DNA of 64,000 nucleotides, from assembly GCA_040901795.1 (NCBI GenBank), contig JBBDYH010000167.1:1-64000 (forward strand). Reading direction: 5' to 3'. The translations under genes were made by a program, and so were the position numbers. Position 1 is the first letter of the stretch; each line of letters starts with the position of its first letter. Below are positions 6,502-15,753 of the stretch, in pieces. The notes under the pieces are model-generated. The model was not told the DNA's origin. It made no database searches and saw nothing but the letters and a program-made list of their open reading frames with translations. The DNA comes from JBBDYH01 sp040901795 (lineage in GTDB: Bacteria; Planctomycetota; Planctomycetia; Pirellulales; JALHPA01).

Positions 6502-7929
6502 ATGAGACGCAACTTCTACCACAATCGGCGGAGGCTCAAGCTCGAGCAACTCGAATCGCGACAAATGCTGGCAGGCGACGTGACTGTCAGCGTCGTGGGC
6601 GGCGACTTGTTCATTACCGGCGACAACCAGTTCAACGTTATTACGCTTACGGCCACAGGGACCGCGGGTGAATTCGTGGTCTCCGGCTCTGGCACCACGA
6701 TCAACGGTGGGGGCGTGCCAGTCACCGCGACTGGAGTCACCGGCGACGTGACGATCCAGCTCGGCGATGATTACGACTCGTTGACGTTCGATACCAATCC
6801 CGCAGCGATCAATTTCGCAGGCGACCTCAGTGTCGATCTTGGACAGGGCTATCCCGGGTGGCTCGCAATGCACTCGCTCAGCGTGGCTGGCTCAAATAAT
6901 TTTTCAGTCGCCGGCTCATTGACAGTAGCTGCCGGCTTTAACACGAGTATTGGATTGGAGAGTGCGATTATTGGCGGAGACCTCGAAATCGCAATGTCGA
7001 GCGATTTGGGAAACGTCTCGATCGACGGCGGCTCGGTTGGTGGAGACCTGAGCATAAGCTCGACGGGTCATCACAATGTTACTATTAGCACTTCAGTGAA
7101 CGGCACTATTCGCGCCCTAATGGGCCCCGGTAACCTCGAATTGGTCGACTGTGACGTCGGTGGTGATTTCGTTACAGAGACAACACGCAACGTTGTGCTC
7201 ACGCGTGCAAGAATTGACGGGCATGTCGTCGCAACTTTCAATGATAGCGCCACGATTCGCACTGGTTTCGGCGCTGCCAGTCCACAGTTCAATCATGTTG
7301 GCGGCAACTTCATCGTTATTTCAAATGCTGGATACGCTGGTATTGAATTAGAGTACTTAAACGTCGAACATGATCTTGTGGTCCATGGTGGCGCCGTAGG
7401 CAACGATGTCCGCCTGAACAACGTCCGCGCCGGTAACTCGCTCCTTATCGAAACAGGCACCGGCAATGACATCGTCTGGGTCCACAACAGTTCCGCCGAC
7501 GGCGAGGCGGCGATCCTGGCCGGCGCGGGCAGCGACTACGTACTCGTGGGCAATTTCCTCGGCGCCCATAGTCTGTTTGTCGACACGGCGGCCGGCTTTG
7601 ACCTGGTCAACGTCTCGTATGCGTCCTTCGTTGAGAATCTGTATGTCTGGCTCGGCGGCGACAGCGATCAGGCAACGGTTTATGCGGCAAGCGCATACTA
7701 CTTGTCCGTCGATGCCGGAAGCGGATACGACACCGTGGCCATTCAATACTCCGCCGCCGACCATCTGTTTGCCGGATTGGGCGAGGGAAATGATTCGCTG
7801 GCTGTCGTCGGCTCGCTATCCCGTCTAAGCGCGCTTTTGGACGGCGGAGCGGGCAATGACCTGTTGTCGATGAGCGGCAACCTACTGGCTGGCCTGGTGC
7901 GGCAAAACTTTGAGGCGGTGGGGCCGTAG
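6502..7929 (+). CDS. Secreted beta-helix/RTX-like surface protein with planctomycete N-terminal motif
   Basis: 475-residue protein beginning with a basic stretch and LEQLESRQMLAG, the N-terminal targeting motif of planctomycete extracellular proteins. The body is Gly/Asp/Asn/Val-rich with repeated short beta-strand units (GGDLFITGDN, GGDLSISS, GAGSDYVLVG, GGAGNDLLSM); the later ones resemble RTX GGxGxD calcium-binding turns. No enzyme motif is visible. I start at the ATG at 6502, 8 bases after GAAAGG; a GTG sits one codon upstream. It is divergent from the cimA leader, so the 6254-6501 interval should hold promoters for both. Function unknown, probably cell-surface or matrix. Confidence 0.85.
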   Translation: MRRNFYHNRRRLKLEQLESRQMLAGDVTVSVVGGDLFITGDNQFNVITLTATGTAGEFVVSGSGTTINGGGVPVTATGVTGDVTIQLGDDYDSLTFDTNPAAINFAGDLSVDLGQGYPGWLAMHSLSVAGSNNFSVAGSLTVAAGFNTSIGLESAIIGGDLEIAMSSDLGNVSIDGGSVGGDLSISSTGHHNVTISTSVNGTIRALMGPGNLELVDCDVGGDFVTETTRNVVLTRARIDGHVVATFNDSATIRTGFGAASPQFNHVGGNFIVISNAGYAGIELEYLNVEHDLVVHGGAVGNDVRLNNVRAGNSLLIETGTGNDIVWVHNSSADGEAAILAGAGSDYVLVGNFLGAHSLFVDTAAGFDLVNVSYASFVENLYVWLGGDSDQATVYAASAYYLSVDAGSGYDTVAIQYSAADHLFAGLGEGNDSLAVVGSLSRLSALLDGGAGNDLLSMSGNLLAGLVRQNFEAVGP

Positions 7930-7966
7930 TTCGACGACGGACCCCAATTTCGTCAACGGCGGCGGG

Positions 7967-10924
7967 CTACGCCGAACGGCGTAGCCGCTGCTGTTGCTCG
8001 CGGAGACGCTTCGCCCGAAGGCGCTCCAGTAACGCTGGATTGATATGCGAATAGCGCTCGTCGTCGACGGCTTCCTCAGAGGGTTCAGCGTCTACGTCGT
8101 TGTCATCGGCATCGTCGTCATCACCACCCCCTGAGTGGGTCCGAGCGAACGAGCCGCCCTCTGCATCGCATTCATCGGCCGCCTCTTCGTCGGCTGGTTC
8201 AACCATCAAGGTTGCCGATGCGGTCGATCGCGGGTTGATTGAGCCGGCACGATGCGGCCCGCGCACCGGCGGACGGTCCTCCGCGTCGTCATCTTCGTCC
8301 TCCGCATCGTCGTCATCGGGGTCGTCGTCGAACGGTGCATCATCGTCATCGGGGTCATCTCCATTATCATCGTCGTCGTCGTCCGGATCTTCATCCGGTT
8401 CCTCGTCGTCGGTGTCGAACACCTCCTCGCGTGCCGGCAGAATCCTATTCTTTTTCGGTTTCGACGGCGGCGGAGATGGATCGGGATCGAGTTTCTCGCC
8501 TTGCATCTCCGCCCATTGCTCCAACGAGATCAACACATCGCGGGCTTGCGAGCCGTTGTACTCGCCGACAATGCCGTCTTCCGCCATGTAATCAATCAAT
8601 CGCGCGGCGCGGCCGTAGCCGATTCCCAACGCCCGCTGCAACAGCGACACACTCCCCCGGCCCTCACGGATCACAAGATCGACGGCCGCTTCGTACAGGT
8701 CATCGCGGTTCTTCAGGTTGACGCTCCCTTTGCCGTCGTCGGAACTCTTCGGCTTGAGCGCCACCAGCTCCTTGGCAAACTGCGGCTCCGTCGTGCCGAC
8801 GAAATCGACCACGCGGTTGATTTCGTCATCGGACAAGTACGTCCCTTGACCCCGCAACAGCGTGCTGGTGCCCGGCCAGAGAAACAGCATATCGCCGTTG
8901 CCCAACAGCTTGTCGGCGCCCATCTCATCGAGCACCACGCGGCTGTCCACGCGGCTGGCCACCTGAAACGCGATCCGTGCGGGTAAGTTGGACTTGATCA
9001 GGCCGGTGATGACATCGACAGTCGGCTTCTGCGTCGCCAGGATCAAGTGAATGCCCACCGCCCGGCTCTTTTGCGCCAGTCGGATAATGTGCTGCTCCAC
9101 CTCCTTCCCCGAGGTCATCATCAAGTCCGCCATCTCGTCCGCCACAATCACGATGTACGGCAGGTTGAGCGGAATGCTTTGCCGCTCCTCATCGGTTTCG
9201 GGCTGCAAGCGGTCCATCAGCTCTTCTTCGCCAAGCTGGTTGTAGACGCTGATGTGCCGCACACCTGCCCGCGCCAATAGCGCATACCGCTCTTCCATCT
9301 TCTCCACCGCCCAGGCCAGAATCGCCTCGGCCTTCCGCATGTCGGTCACCACGGGGTGCATCAGGTGCGGCAGCCGTTTGTACGGACTAAGCTCCACCAT
9401 CTTGGGATCGATCATCAGCATCTTCACTTCGTCGGGCCGCCGCGTCATCAGCATGCTGACGATGATCGAGTTCAAACACACGCTCTTGCCCGTCCCCGTC
9501 CGCCCCGCGATCAGCAAGTGCGGCAGCGTGGTGAGATCGACGATCATCGGGTTGCCCGCCACATCCTTGCCCAGATAGACCGGGATGCGCATCTTCTTGG
9601 TTTTCCCGTTGGTCTCTTCGATCACCTCACGCAACCGCACAAGCTGCCGCGTGGCGTTGGGGACCTCGATGCCCACGGTGTTCTTGCCGGGGATCGGGGC
9701 CACGATGCGTACGCTGGGTACGCGAAGTGCAATCGCCAGGTCTTCGGCCAGGCTGGTGATCTTCGACAGTCGGAGTCCGGCCTCCAACTCAACCTCGTAC
9801 TGCGCGATTACAGGGCCGGTCTCGATCTCGACTACCTTGACCTTAAAACCGAAGCTAGCAAACGTGTTTTCGAGTTTTTTTGCTTTTTCGCGCACCTCCT
9901 TCTCGTGCTCCTCTTGAAACACGGTTTCGTTGGGGAGCAGCAAGTCGATCGGGGGCAACACGTAGTCGGCGGCGGCGTCTTCACGCGCGGCCGCCGCTTC
10001 AAGCTCCTCGATCACCTGCTCGCGCTCCTTGCCCAAGTTCTTAATCCGCAGCGCCGCAGCCAGCCGCTCGCCGATCGACGGCTTCGCAGTTGCCCCTCCG
10101 GCGCCGCCGCCCGTAGCTCCCGTAACTGTCTCCTCATCTTCGCTGTCGCTCTCAGATTCATCGTCAGCCGAATCCTCATCGTCTAATTCGGTGTCGTCCT
10201 CTGCGGCCTCCTCTTTCACGCGCTTTCCACGGACCCTAACCGCTGGCCCACTGGTTGCATCCTGATCGTCTCTTTCAAGCGGTTCGTCCACATCGCTGCG
10301 TCGGCCATTCGCCTTCACCCGCGTACCGCGTCGCCTGTCATTCGCCGACGAGCGGCCGATGGCCCGCCGCCCCAATCGCGCCGCCACCAACGTTGGCTTG
10401 CCCACGATCAACGCGCTCAGCCGGAACAGTACATAGTCGGTACATAAGAGCAATCCGGCCACAATCACACTCGACGTCAACACAAACGACCCCACCGCGG
10501 CGAAGTTCATCTCCAGAATCGTCCGACCCGCCGCCCCCACGTAGCCGCCCGGTCCGATGACCGGTCCTTCCCACGACGGAAACGCCAACGCCGCGAACGT
10601 GCAGATTCCCACCAGCGCCATCACCCAACCCACGGTGCGGAAGATCGGCTCGGTAACAGATCGCCGTGCGAGCAGAAACACATCAAACACCGCCAGCGAC
10701 AGCCAGACAAAATACGCCCCCACGCCTACCCCACGGAGCAGCATTTCGGCCATAAACGCCCCCGAACGACCGCAAGCGTTAGCCACCGTTCCAGTCGGCG
10801 GGTAGAAGAGCGTGCTCGGCGTGTCGGCCGAGTGATAGGTCAACAGCGCAATGCCCAGGAAGGCGGAGAACGCCAACAGGGCCAGCGCAAAGAGGTCCAA
10901 GCGCAAACTGCGTGGTTGGTGCAT
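7967..10924 (-). CDS. ftsK: DNA translocase FtsK/SpoIIIE with acidic C-terminal extension
   Basis: 985-residue hexameric DNA pump for chromosome segregation at division. It has four N-terminal transmembrane helices, an acidic linker, then the alpha/beta motor with Walker A GRTGTGKS (near residue 473) and Walker B IVIVADEMADLM (near 590), and a gamma winged-helix region (LLQRALGIGYGRAARLIDYMAEDGIVG). In typical FtsK the gamma domain is the end of the protein. Here about 165 more residues follow, largely Asp/Glu (EEPDEDPDDDDDDNGDDPDDDD and further runs), closing with a basic helix (LLERLRAKRLREQQQRLRR). I start at the ATG at 10924 (MHQPRSLRLDLF); an alternative is 10933. The acidic tract also explains long spurious plus-strand frames. 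Confidence 0.94.
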   Translation of the reverse strand: MHQPRSLRLDLFALALLAFSAFLGIALLTYHSADTPSTLFYPPTGTVANACGRSGAFMAEMLLRGVGVGAYFVWLSLAVFDVFLLARRSVTEPIFRTVGWVMALVGICTFAALAFPSWEGPVIGPGGYVGAAGRTILEMNFAAVGSFVLTSSVIVAGLLLCTDYVLFRLSALIVGKPTLVAARLGRRAIGRSSANDRRRGTRVKANGRRSDVDEPLERDDQDATSGPAVRVRGKRVKEEAAEDDTELDDEDSADDESESDSEDEETVTGATGGGAGGATAKPSIGERLAAALRIKNLGKEREQVIEELEAAAAREDAAADYVLPPIDLLLPNETVFQEEHEKEVREKAKKLENTFASFGFKVKVVEIETGPVIAQYEVELEAGLRLSKITSLAEDLAIALRVPSVRIVAPIPGKNTVGIEVPNATRQLVRLREVIEETNGKTKKMRIPVYLGKDVAGNPMIVDLTTLPHLLIAGRTGTGKSVCLNSIIVSMLMTRRPDEVKMLMIDPKMVELSPYKRLPHLMHPVVTDMRKAEAILAWAVEKMEERYALLARAGVRHISVYNQLGEEELMDRLQPETDEERQSIPLNLPYIVIVADEMADLMMTSGKEVEQHIIRLAQKSRAVGIHLILATQKPTVDVITGLIKSNLPARIAFQVASRVDSRVVLDEMGADKLLGNGDMLFLWPGTSTLLRGQGTYLSDDEINRVVDFVGTTEPQFAKELVALKPKSSDDGKGSVNLKNRDDLYEAAVDLVIREGRGSVSLLQRALGIGYGRAARLIDYMAEDGIVGEYNGSQARDVLISLEQWAEMQGEKLDPDPSPPPSKPKKNRILPAREEVFDTDDEEPDEDPDDDDDDNGDDPDDDDAPFDDDPDDDDAEDEDDDAEDRPPVRGPHRAGSINPRSTASATLMVEPADEEAADECDAEGGSFARTHSGGGDDDDADDNDVDAEPSEEAVDDERYSHINPALLERLRAKRLREQQQRLRRSA

Positions 10925-11362
10925 GACGCGCAAACAAACGTGGCCAATCTACGGCAGCCGCCTTTTCGTGCGGCAGAGCCAACGTGGGCGCGTCCATGCC
11001 CAACCGAGGTCCGTGTTGTCGAGATCTCATCACGATCTCACCACTACCTTCGGCGGTTCGCCGATCCGCTTTAAAATCCGGCTCGATCGCACCTTGTCGT
11101 TTGCCCACAGGCGCACAGCGCCACATTGCATATCGCCGAAACATCCCGCAAAACCGGACGTTCTGAGTGGCACGCCGAGAGTGGGCGTGATGCGGCGGCA
11201 TTGTCAGGCCACGCCCTTTCCAGGGCGCAAAATAACGAAGGGGGGGGGGGGGNNNNNNNNNNGCTCGAGGAGCCACGCCCTTCTATTTGTCGGCATGTAC
11301 GACGGCCTTCCGAGGCCGTCGTACTTACGGGTCGGCCTTGGAAGGCCGGCCTACGATTCAAC
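10925..11362. other. Intergenic region containing a scaffold gap
   Basis: No gene is supported here. It contains a run of twelve G followed by ten N at 11253-11262. The phrase gccacgccctt occurs on both sides of the gap, which suggests the assembly broke at a repeat. The poly-G is probably a sequencing artefact. Confidence 0.7.
11297..11324. repeat. 28-bp perfect palindrome
   Basis: gtacgacggcct and aggccgtcgtac flank four bases; a second imperfect palindrome (tcggccttggaaggccgg) follows directly. The pair lies just past the stop of the lipoprotein gene. It has no T-run, so I call it a REP-like repeat rather than a terminator. Confidence 0.7.
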
Positions 11363-12304
11363 CTAGTTCTCGTCGCTGAACGAAACATCCGGAGTAGCCG
11401 GCACAAACTCTTCAGTCTCACCGAACTTTGCAGTCATCAGCCCGCCGAACATCGCTGTCAGTCCAGCGGCCGCCTGGTCGAATTCCGCTTGGCTGTTCGC
11501 GGCCAACAACTGGTCGAGGGTCTGTTCAAATTGGCCGATCACGCCCAGAAACATCTCGCGCGACGGTCCCGCAAAGTCCATCTGCGAAATCGACTGCTTG
11601 ACTTGCGCTACGCCTGTGTCCCAATTGGCGACCATCTCGGCCGGCAGCCATTTGCCTTCAAACCGAACCATTTCGACGGTCTTCGCCGGCTGGTCCGGTG
11701 CTTCGATTGACAGCGTGGCGTTGTCGCCTTCGCTCGTGACAACGGTCACCTTGGTCTGGCCGAGCTGCGCAAACGTCTCCGCGGTCTCTTGATCGGCGAC
11801 CGCAGTCGCCAGATCCTTAAAGTTCTGGCTGAGGCGGCTGCCGGTGGTGGCCAGGAACTTCTCCGGGTTAAGCGTCTTGAGGCCTTCCACGGTCTTGATG
11901 TCCGAGGCGACAATCGTCTCAAAGATCGCCACCACGCGGTCCCAGTTTTCATTGAGCTTTTCGAGCTTCTCCTCGTCGAGCTGCTCGATCGGGCTGTCTC
12001 CGATCGTCGCCAGAATGAATTCCTTCTTCTCCTTGGCGACGCGCGAAATCTTGCCCAACACGGCAAAGGTGCGGTTCCACAGATCGGCGTCCATCTTGTC
12101 GGCAAAGGCGACAATCACTTCGCGGATGTCGGTCTGGTAGCTGGCCGGCAGCGCGCGCCAGACCACCTGCGGCCGGTCGTTAGCCAGCTCGCTGGTTACC
12201 GCCTGGACCGTGCCATCGGGCGTTGAGGGGATCGCAACAACGCTCCCGCAGCCCGCAAACAGTGCAAACAATACGGCAATCGAAAACCAACGCAAGGCGT
12301 GCAT
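11363..12304 (-). CDS. Hypothetical lipoprotein
   Basis: 313-residue protein with a lipoprotein signal peptide (MHALRWFSIAVLFALFAGCGS; lipobox LFAGC), so it should be lipid-anchored outside the cytoplasmic membrane. The rest is helical, charged and without motifs I recognise; it ends in an acidic stretch (SFSDEN). The start at 12304 follows GGAGG by four bases, and the open frame further upstream to 12601 lacks such a site. It stands alone between the cold-shock gene and ftsK. The function cannot be assigned from sequence. Confidence 0.8.
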   Translation of the reverse strand: MHALRWFSIAVLFALFAGCGSVVAIPSTPDGTVQAVTSELANDRPQVVWRALPASYQTDIREVIVAFADKMDADLWNRTFAVLGKISRVAKEKKEFILATIGDSPIEQLDEEKLEKLNENWDRVVAIFETIVASDIKTVEGLKTLNPEKFLATTGSRLSQNFKDLATAVADQETAETFAQLGQTKVTVVTSEGDNATLSIEAPDQPAKTVEMVRFEGKWLPAEMVANWDTGVAQVKQSISQMDFAGPSREMFLGVIGQFEQTLDQLLAANSQAEFDQAAAGLTAMFGGLMTAKFGETEEFVPATPDVSFSDEN

Positions 12305-12979
12305 AGTGCCTCCGAGAGAAAGTGCAGAAAACTCAGGTGGGTGGACGGTAGGACCGGCGGCGCGGCTCTCGCCGCGTGCCGAATGTCCAGAAATATCTAC
12401 CTTAAATCTGGCCGCCGGGCCGGGGAGCGGGTGGCGCTGAACCGCCGCGGCGACCCACGATTGTCGATGGAATGGGCCGTGAGGGTGGCTAGCGCTGGCT
12501 GTATCGCAGTCGAGCCGGCTTACGAAAACGCAGGCGCCGATCCGCCGCGGAAAAGTCGGCAAATCCGTCACCCACGCCGGCCACAATTCTGAGAATGGCA
12601 TAGGGCAGTTGTCGCCCGTCGCCGCCTGTCGCCGCCCTACCCCCCAGCGTGGCGAGGCGGTCTGTTGAGCCGCCCCGCAGTCGGCAACCGATTAGTCCAG
12701 CAGGCTGGCACCCTTGAGCTGGGTCCCTACTCAAATCGCCTTTGCCAAGGCGGCAGGCGCCGCTATAATGTCCGGGCGGGGTTGCCAGGGTAGGCTCCGC
12801 ACCCTCTTTCGAGATCCTTCCTCTCAGCTCCGCTCTTGGGCGGTCTGCCGCGGACGTTTCTGTGAACGTGGTGGAGGCTGCCTTTTCAATGTTGCCCGCG
12901 GGGCCGCTGAACCTGTCAAATCTGGTTCGACGGCCTGCTGGCGGTAGTTTCGTTTACTTCTTTCGAGAGGAATCAGCGT
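12305..12979. other. Long intergenic region upstream of the cold-shock gene
   Basis: I see no supportable gene in these 675 bases. The right part must carry the promoter and a 5' leader for the cold-shock gene at 12980; long structured leaders are usual for that family, but I cannot identify a specific element. Frames on both strands here have no recognisable content. Confidence 0.5.
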
Positions 12980-13177
12980 ATGGCCGAAGGCACAATCAAG
13001 AAGCTCGTCCCCGATAAGGGTTTTGGCTTTATTAAGGGACCGCAGGGGGAGCTGTTCTTTCATCAGTCGGCAGTGCAAGGCGTGGCGTTCGAGGATCTGC
13101 ATGAGGGCCAGAAGGTGACCTACTCCGAAGGCCGCGGGCCAAAAGGTCCACGCGCCGAATCCGTCAGCGTCGCCTAA
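12980..13177 (+). CDS. Cold-shock domain protein
   Basis: 65-residue single cold-shock domain (OB fold) that binds single-stranded RNA/DNA. RNP1-like KGFGFI at residues 13-18 and RNP2-like LFFHQSAV at 26-33 are visible; the ending SEGRGPKGPRAESV is typical. It starts MAEGTIKKL after a purine-rich GAGAGGAAT stretch. Length and motifs match the family. It is followed by a small basic protein gene, a pairing consistent with RNA or ribosome-related roles. Confidence 0.93.
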   Translation: MAEGTIKKLVPDKGFGFIKGPQGELFFHQSAVQGVAFEDLHEGQKVTYSEGRGPKGPRAESVSVA

Positions 13178-13191
13178 GCCGCCGGTACAAC

Positions 13192-13209
13192 GCCGGTGGT
13201 TCAACCGGC
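13192..13209 (+). terminator. Weak hairpin after the cold-shock gene
   Basis: gccggt/accggc around ggttca, starting 15 bases after the stop. There is no T-run, so termination is uncertain. Confidence 0.25.
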
Positions 13210-13314
13210 CTCAGTGCCCGCAGGCTAATGAGTGTCCTCAGACATGATGGATGCGCGCCGACGTTCCTGAGACCCACGACTTCGTAAGACATCAAAAACC
13301 AGGACATCAGACGC

Positions 13315-13473
13315 ATGGCCAAAAAACAGAACACCTTCGCCAAACGGCAGCGCGAGCAGGAAAAAAAGCAGAAGGCCGAGCGGAAACGGACTCGCCGTGA
13401 ACGCAGCAAGTCCGAATTGGCAAGAAGTCCCGCCCCGGAGGAAGTGGAATCCGAGATGAACCGGACCCCGTAG
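13315..13473 (+). CDS. Small highly basic conserved protein
   Basis: 52-residue ORF starting MAKKQNTFAKRQREQEKKQK. It is dominated by Lys, Arg, Glu and Gln in its first 35 residues and is likely one long helix. I recognise the MAKKQNTFxKRxREqEKK opening from small uncharacterised proteins in several bacterial phyla. A basic helix of this kind suggests nucleic-acid or ribosome contact, but that is inference. It lies 138 bases downstream of the cold-shock gene in the same direction and before a convergent hairpin. Confidence 0.7.
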   Translation: MAKKQNTFAKRQREQEKKQKAERKRTRRERSKSELARSPAPEEVESEMNRTP

Positions 13474-13508
13474 GCCGAGCGGACGCACGACCGCGAACCC
13501 CACCCCAG

Positions 13509-13535
13509 CAGCCGCCGGCGTCAGGCCGGCGGCTG
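13509..13535. terminator. Hairpin between convergent genes
   Basis: cagccgccggc and gccggcggctg pair perfectly (11 bp) around gtcag. It lies between the small basic protein gene (plus) and the methyltransferase-like gene (minus) and could serve both ends. There is no T-run on either strand. Confidence 0.45.
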
Positions 13536-13560
13536 CCGGAGTCGAATGCCGGCTCGCCCG

Positions 13561-14217
13561 TTATTCACTCGCTTTCGTCTCCTTCTCCTTCTTCAACGGT
13601 GTGGTCCAGAGGTAGACCGGACGTTCCCGGTCGTCCTCCACCTCCACGGTGACCTCCTGGTCCGGCTTCACGCCCTGCATATCGAAGTCGTGCGAGACGA
13701 TCCGTACGCCCGGCTTGAGCTTGTCGAGCTGCGGGATGAGCTTCACGTTCAACGAAGGGAGCAGATACAGCGTGATCACGTCGGCTTCTTTCAGGTCGAG
13801 CTTGAAGATGTCGGCTTCAATGATCTCGACTTTGTCCTCGACTTTGTTCTTCTTGACGTTCTCCAGTGACTCCTTGATTCGCTGCGGGTCGATGTCAAAA
13901 CCCTTCCCCTTGGCGCCGAACTTCTTGGCGGCGGTCACCACGATGCGGCCGTCGCCGCAGCCGAGGTCATACACCACTTCGCCCTTCTTGACCTTGGCCA
14001 ATTCCAGCATCTTGTCGACGACAACCTGCGGCGTCGGTACGAAAATCACGTCTGGCCGCCGTTTTTTCGTTTCCTGCTTTTCTGTGTCTTTCTTGGTCGT
14101 GGTTTGTTTTTTAGTCGCGGTGTCTTTCTGGGCCTGGCAAACCAACGCCGCTCCAAACAACGCTGTCATTACCACCGCAGTCCGAATCGCGAATTGAGTC
14201 CCAAAGAACAATCGCAT
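13561..14217 (-). CDS. Exported SAM-dependent methyltransferase-like protein
   Basis: 218 residues. After an N-terminal signal peptide (TAVVMTALFGAALVCQAQ) and a Lys/Thr-rich linker comes a class I methyltransferase fold: motif I VVYDLGCGDGRIV near residue 84, an acidic residue after motif II (GFDIDPQRIKE), and a motif like VITLYLLPSLN. A C-terminal beta extension (RPVYLWTTPLKKE) follows. A signal peptide on a SAM-binding enzyme is unexpected, because SAM is cytoplasmic; similar exported forms occur in planctomycetes and proteobacteria. The substrate is unknown. The start at 14217 follows GGGAGG by six bases. Confidence 0.85.
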   Translation of the reverse strand: MRLFFGTQFAIRTAVVMTALFGAALVCQAQKDTATKKQTTTKKDTEKQETKKRRPDVIFVPTPQVVVDKMLELAKVKKGEVVYDLGCGDGRIVVTAAKKFGAKGKGFDIDPQRIKESLENVKKNKVEDKVEIIEADIFKLDLKEADVITLYLLPSLNVKLIPQLDKLKPGVRIVSHDFDMQGVKPDQEVTVEVEDDRERPVYLWTTPLKKEKETKASE

Positions 14218-14291
14218 GCTGTCCTCCCGTAAATTGGTCTAGTCAAAAAAACCGGTTGTCTGAACTACGAAACACCAACGCCACGCTTAAG

Positions 14292-14314
14292 TGCCGGCGG
14301 GGACAAACCCCGCC
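14292..14314. repeat. GC-rich hairpin upstream of the methyltransferase gene and at the permease 3' end
   Basis: cggcgggg/ccccgccg around acaaa, just past the stop of the APC permease gene on the minus strand. It may act as a weak terminator for that gene; no T-run follows. Confidence 0.4.
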
Positions 14315-14319
14315 GCTCG

Positions 14320-15711
14320 CTACACCGTCCTCCGCCTCGAAACCAGATACAGCGGCAGCCCGGCCAACAACAAAACCGCGCCCACCAGTCCCAATCGCCC
14401 GGCATAGGCGGCGGCGCTATACAGCATATAACCGCAGCTCGCGGTAAATACCAGCGGCAGCTCGGGGTAAAACGGGACCTTGAACGGCCGCGTCGCCTGA
14501 CTATCGAGCCACCGCAGGCGAATCAATGACAGGCTCGTCAACATGAAGAACAGCCAAAAGACCGGGGCCGACATGGCCAGCAGCGATGAAAAGCCTTTGC
14601 GACCCTCCCAGGTGAAATCCCCTTCGATTCCCATCGAAGTGAAGGCTCGGCTAAGTTGCTCCTGACCTGACGCGCTGCCCACCGCCAGGATCATCAACAG
14701 CGTGATCACCGCCTGCACCGCCAGGGCATACACCGGCGCGCCCAACCGCGGATGCCAGCGCCCCAGCGCCCCGAAAATCGCATAATCCGCTCCTACCGTG
14801 GCGTACAGCCGTGACCCGGTATAGATCAAACCGTTGGCCGCGCCCAACGCCGAGATCATCACCAGCGCCGAGATGATCCGGCCGCCAGACTCGCCTAAAA
14901 CGCGGTCGAGCACATCGGCGGCGACGGCCTTGGAAGCGCTCACGCCCTCGTAACCGAGCACGGCCAGATAAGCGCCGTTCACAGCCAGGTAAATCAACAT
15001 CACCGCCAGCGTGCCCAGGATCAACGCCGGCGCAATGCGGCGCGAATCCTGCATCTCGGCCACCACAAACGCCGCGTCGTTCCAGCCGCCGTAGGTGTAC
15101 AGCACAAACACCATTGCCAGCCCGAGCATTACCGGCGCCCCGGAATCTCCGGCGCTCGCAGCCACACTAGCGGCCTCGCTCTCCGCGCCCATTCCTCTTG
15201 CCAACAAGTACACTGCGGCGGCGACGATGCCCCCCAGCCCGAGCACCTTCGCCGCCGACAAAATGTTCTGCGTCACCTTGCCCACCGACACGCCAAACAC
15301 GTTCACCACCGTCAACACCGCCACCGCTCCCGCCGCGTAGCCGAACGACGTATCGGCGCCGGTGTCAAAAAACCGGGCGGCATAGTCGCCAAAAATGTAC
15401 GCCATCATGCCGATGCTGCCGGTCATGATCACGGCCAACTGCGCCCAGCCAAACAAGAACCCTGCCCACGGACCGTACGCGCGCGTCAGGTAAACGTAGT
15501 CGCCCCCAGACCGCGGATACGTCGTCGCCAGCTCGGCATACGTGAACGCGCCCACCAGCGAAAGAATTCCGCCCAACGCCCAAACGCCCAGCCCGCTCCA
15601 CATGCCGCCCGCCAAACCAAACACCAAGGGCGGCGTCTCATAGATTCCCGCGCCAATCACGATCCCCACGATCACGCTGATGGTGTCGAGCAAGCTCAGC
15701 CGACGCGTCAT
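14320..15711 (-). CDS. APC-family amino acid permease
   Basis: 463-residue integral membrane transporter with about 12 hydrophobic helices. The first-helix signature IVGIVIGAGIYETPPLV and the second-helix stretch TYAELATTYPRSGGDYVYL are diagnostic of the amino acid-polyamine-organocation superfamily. It probably exchanges or imports amino acids; the substrate cannot be told. The start is the ATG at 15711 (MTRRLSLLDTISVIVG), immediately preceded in the sense strand by GAACCC repeats without a Shine-Dalgarno; the longer frame to 15915 is repeat-derived. It is transcribed alone. Confidence 0.9.
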   Translation of the reverse strand: MTRRLSLLDTISVIVGIVIGAGIYETPPLVFGLAGGMWSGLGVWALGGILSLVGAFTYAELATTYPRSGGDYVYLTRAYGPWAGFLFGWAQLAVIMTGSIGMMAYIFGDYAARFFDTGADTSFGYAAGAVAVLTVVNVFGVSVGKVTQNILSAAKVLGLGGIVAAAVYLLARGMGAESEAASVAASAGDSGAPVMLGLAMVFVLYTYGGWNDAAFVVAEMQDSRRIAPALILGTLAVMLIYLAVNGAYLAVLGYEGVSASKAVAADVLDRVLGESGGRIISALVMISALGAANGLIYTGSRLYATVGADYAIFGALGRWHPRLGAPVYALAVQAVITLLMILAVGSASGQEQLSRAFTSMGIEGDFTWEGRKGFSSLLAMSAPVFWLFFMLTSLSLIRLRWLDSQATRPFKVPFYPELPLVFTASCGYMLYSAAAYAGRLGLVGAVLLLAGLPLYLVSRRRTV

Positions 15712-15753
15712 AGGTTCGGGGGTTTGAGGGGTTCGGGTTCGGGTTCGGGTTCG
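15712..15753 (-). repeat. GAACCC tandem repeat abutting the permease start codon
   Basis: Sense strand: four perfect GAACCC hexamers followed by degenerate copies, then ATG. It parallels the cimA, ABC ATPase and MIP channel leaders but uses a 6-base rather than a 7-base unit. Confidence 0.65.

Noticed and set aside
8100..9280. Long plus-strand ORFs (Ser-rich and Arg/His-rich) opposite ftsK
   Set aside because: They are complements of Asp/Glu-rich and conserved FtsK codons; no ribosome site or family.
11297..11324. Palindrome as lipoprotein-gene terminator
   Set aside because: No T-run on the minus strand; treated as a repeat.
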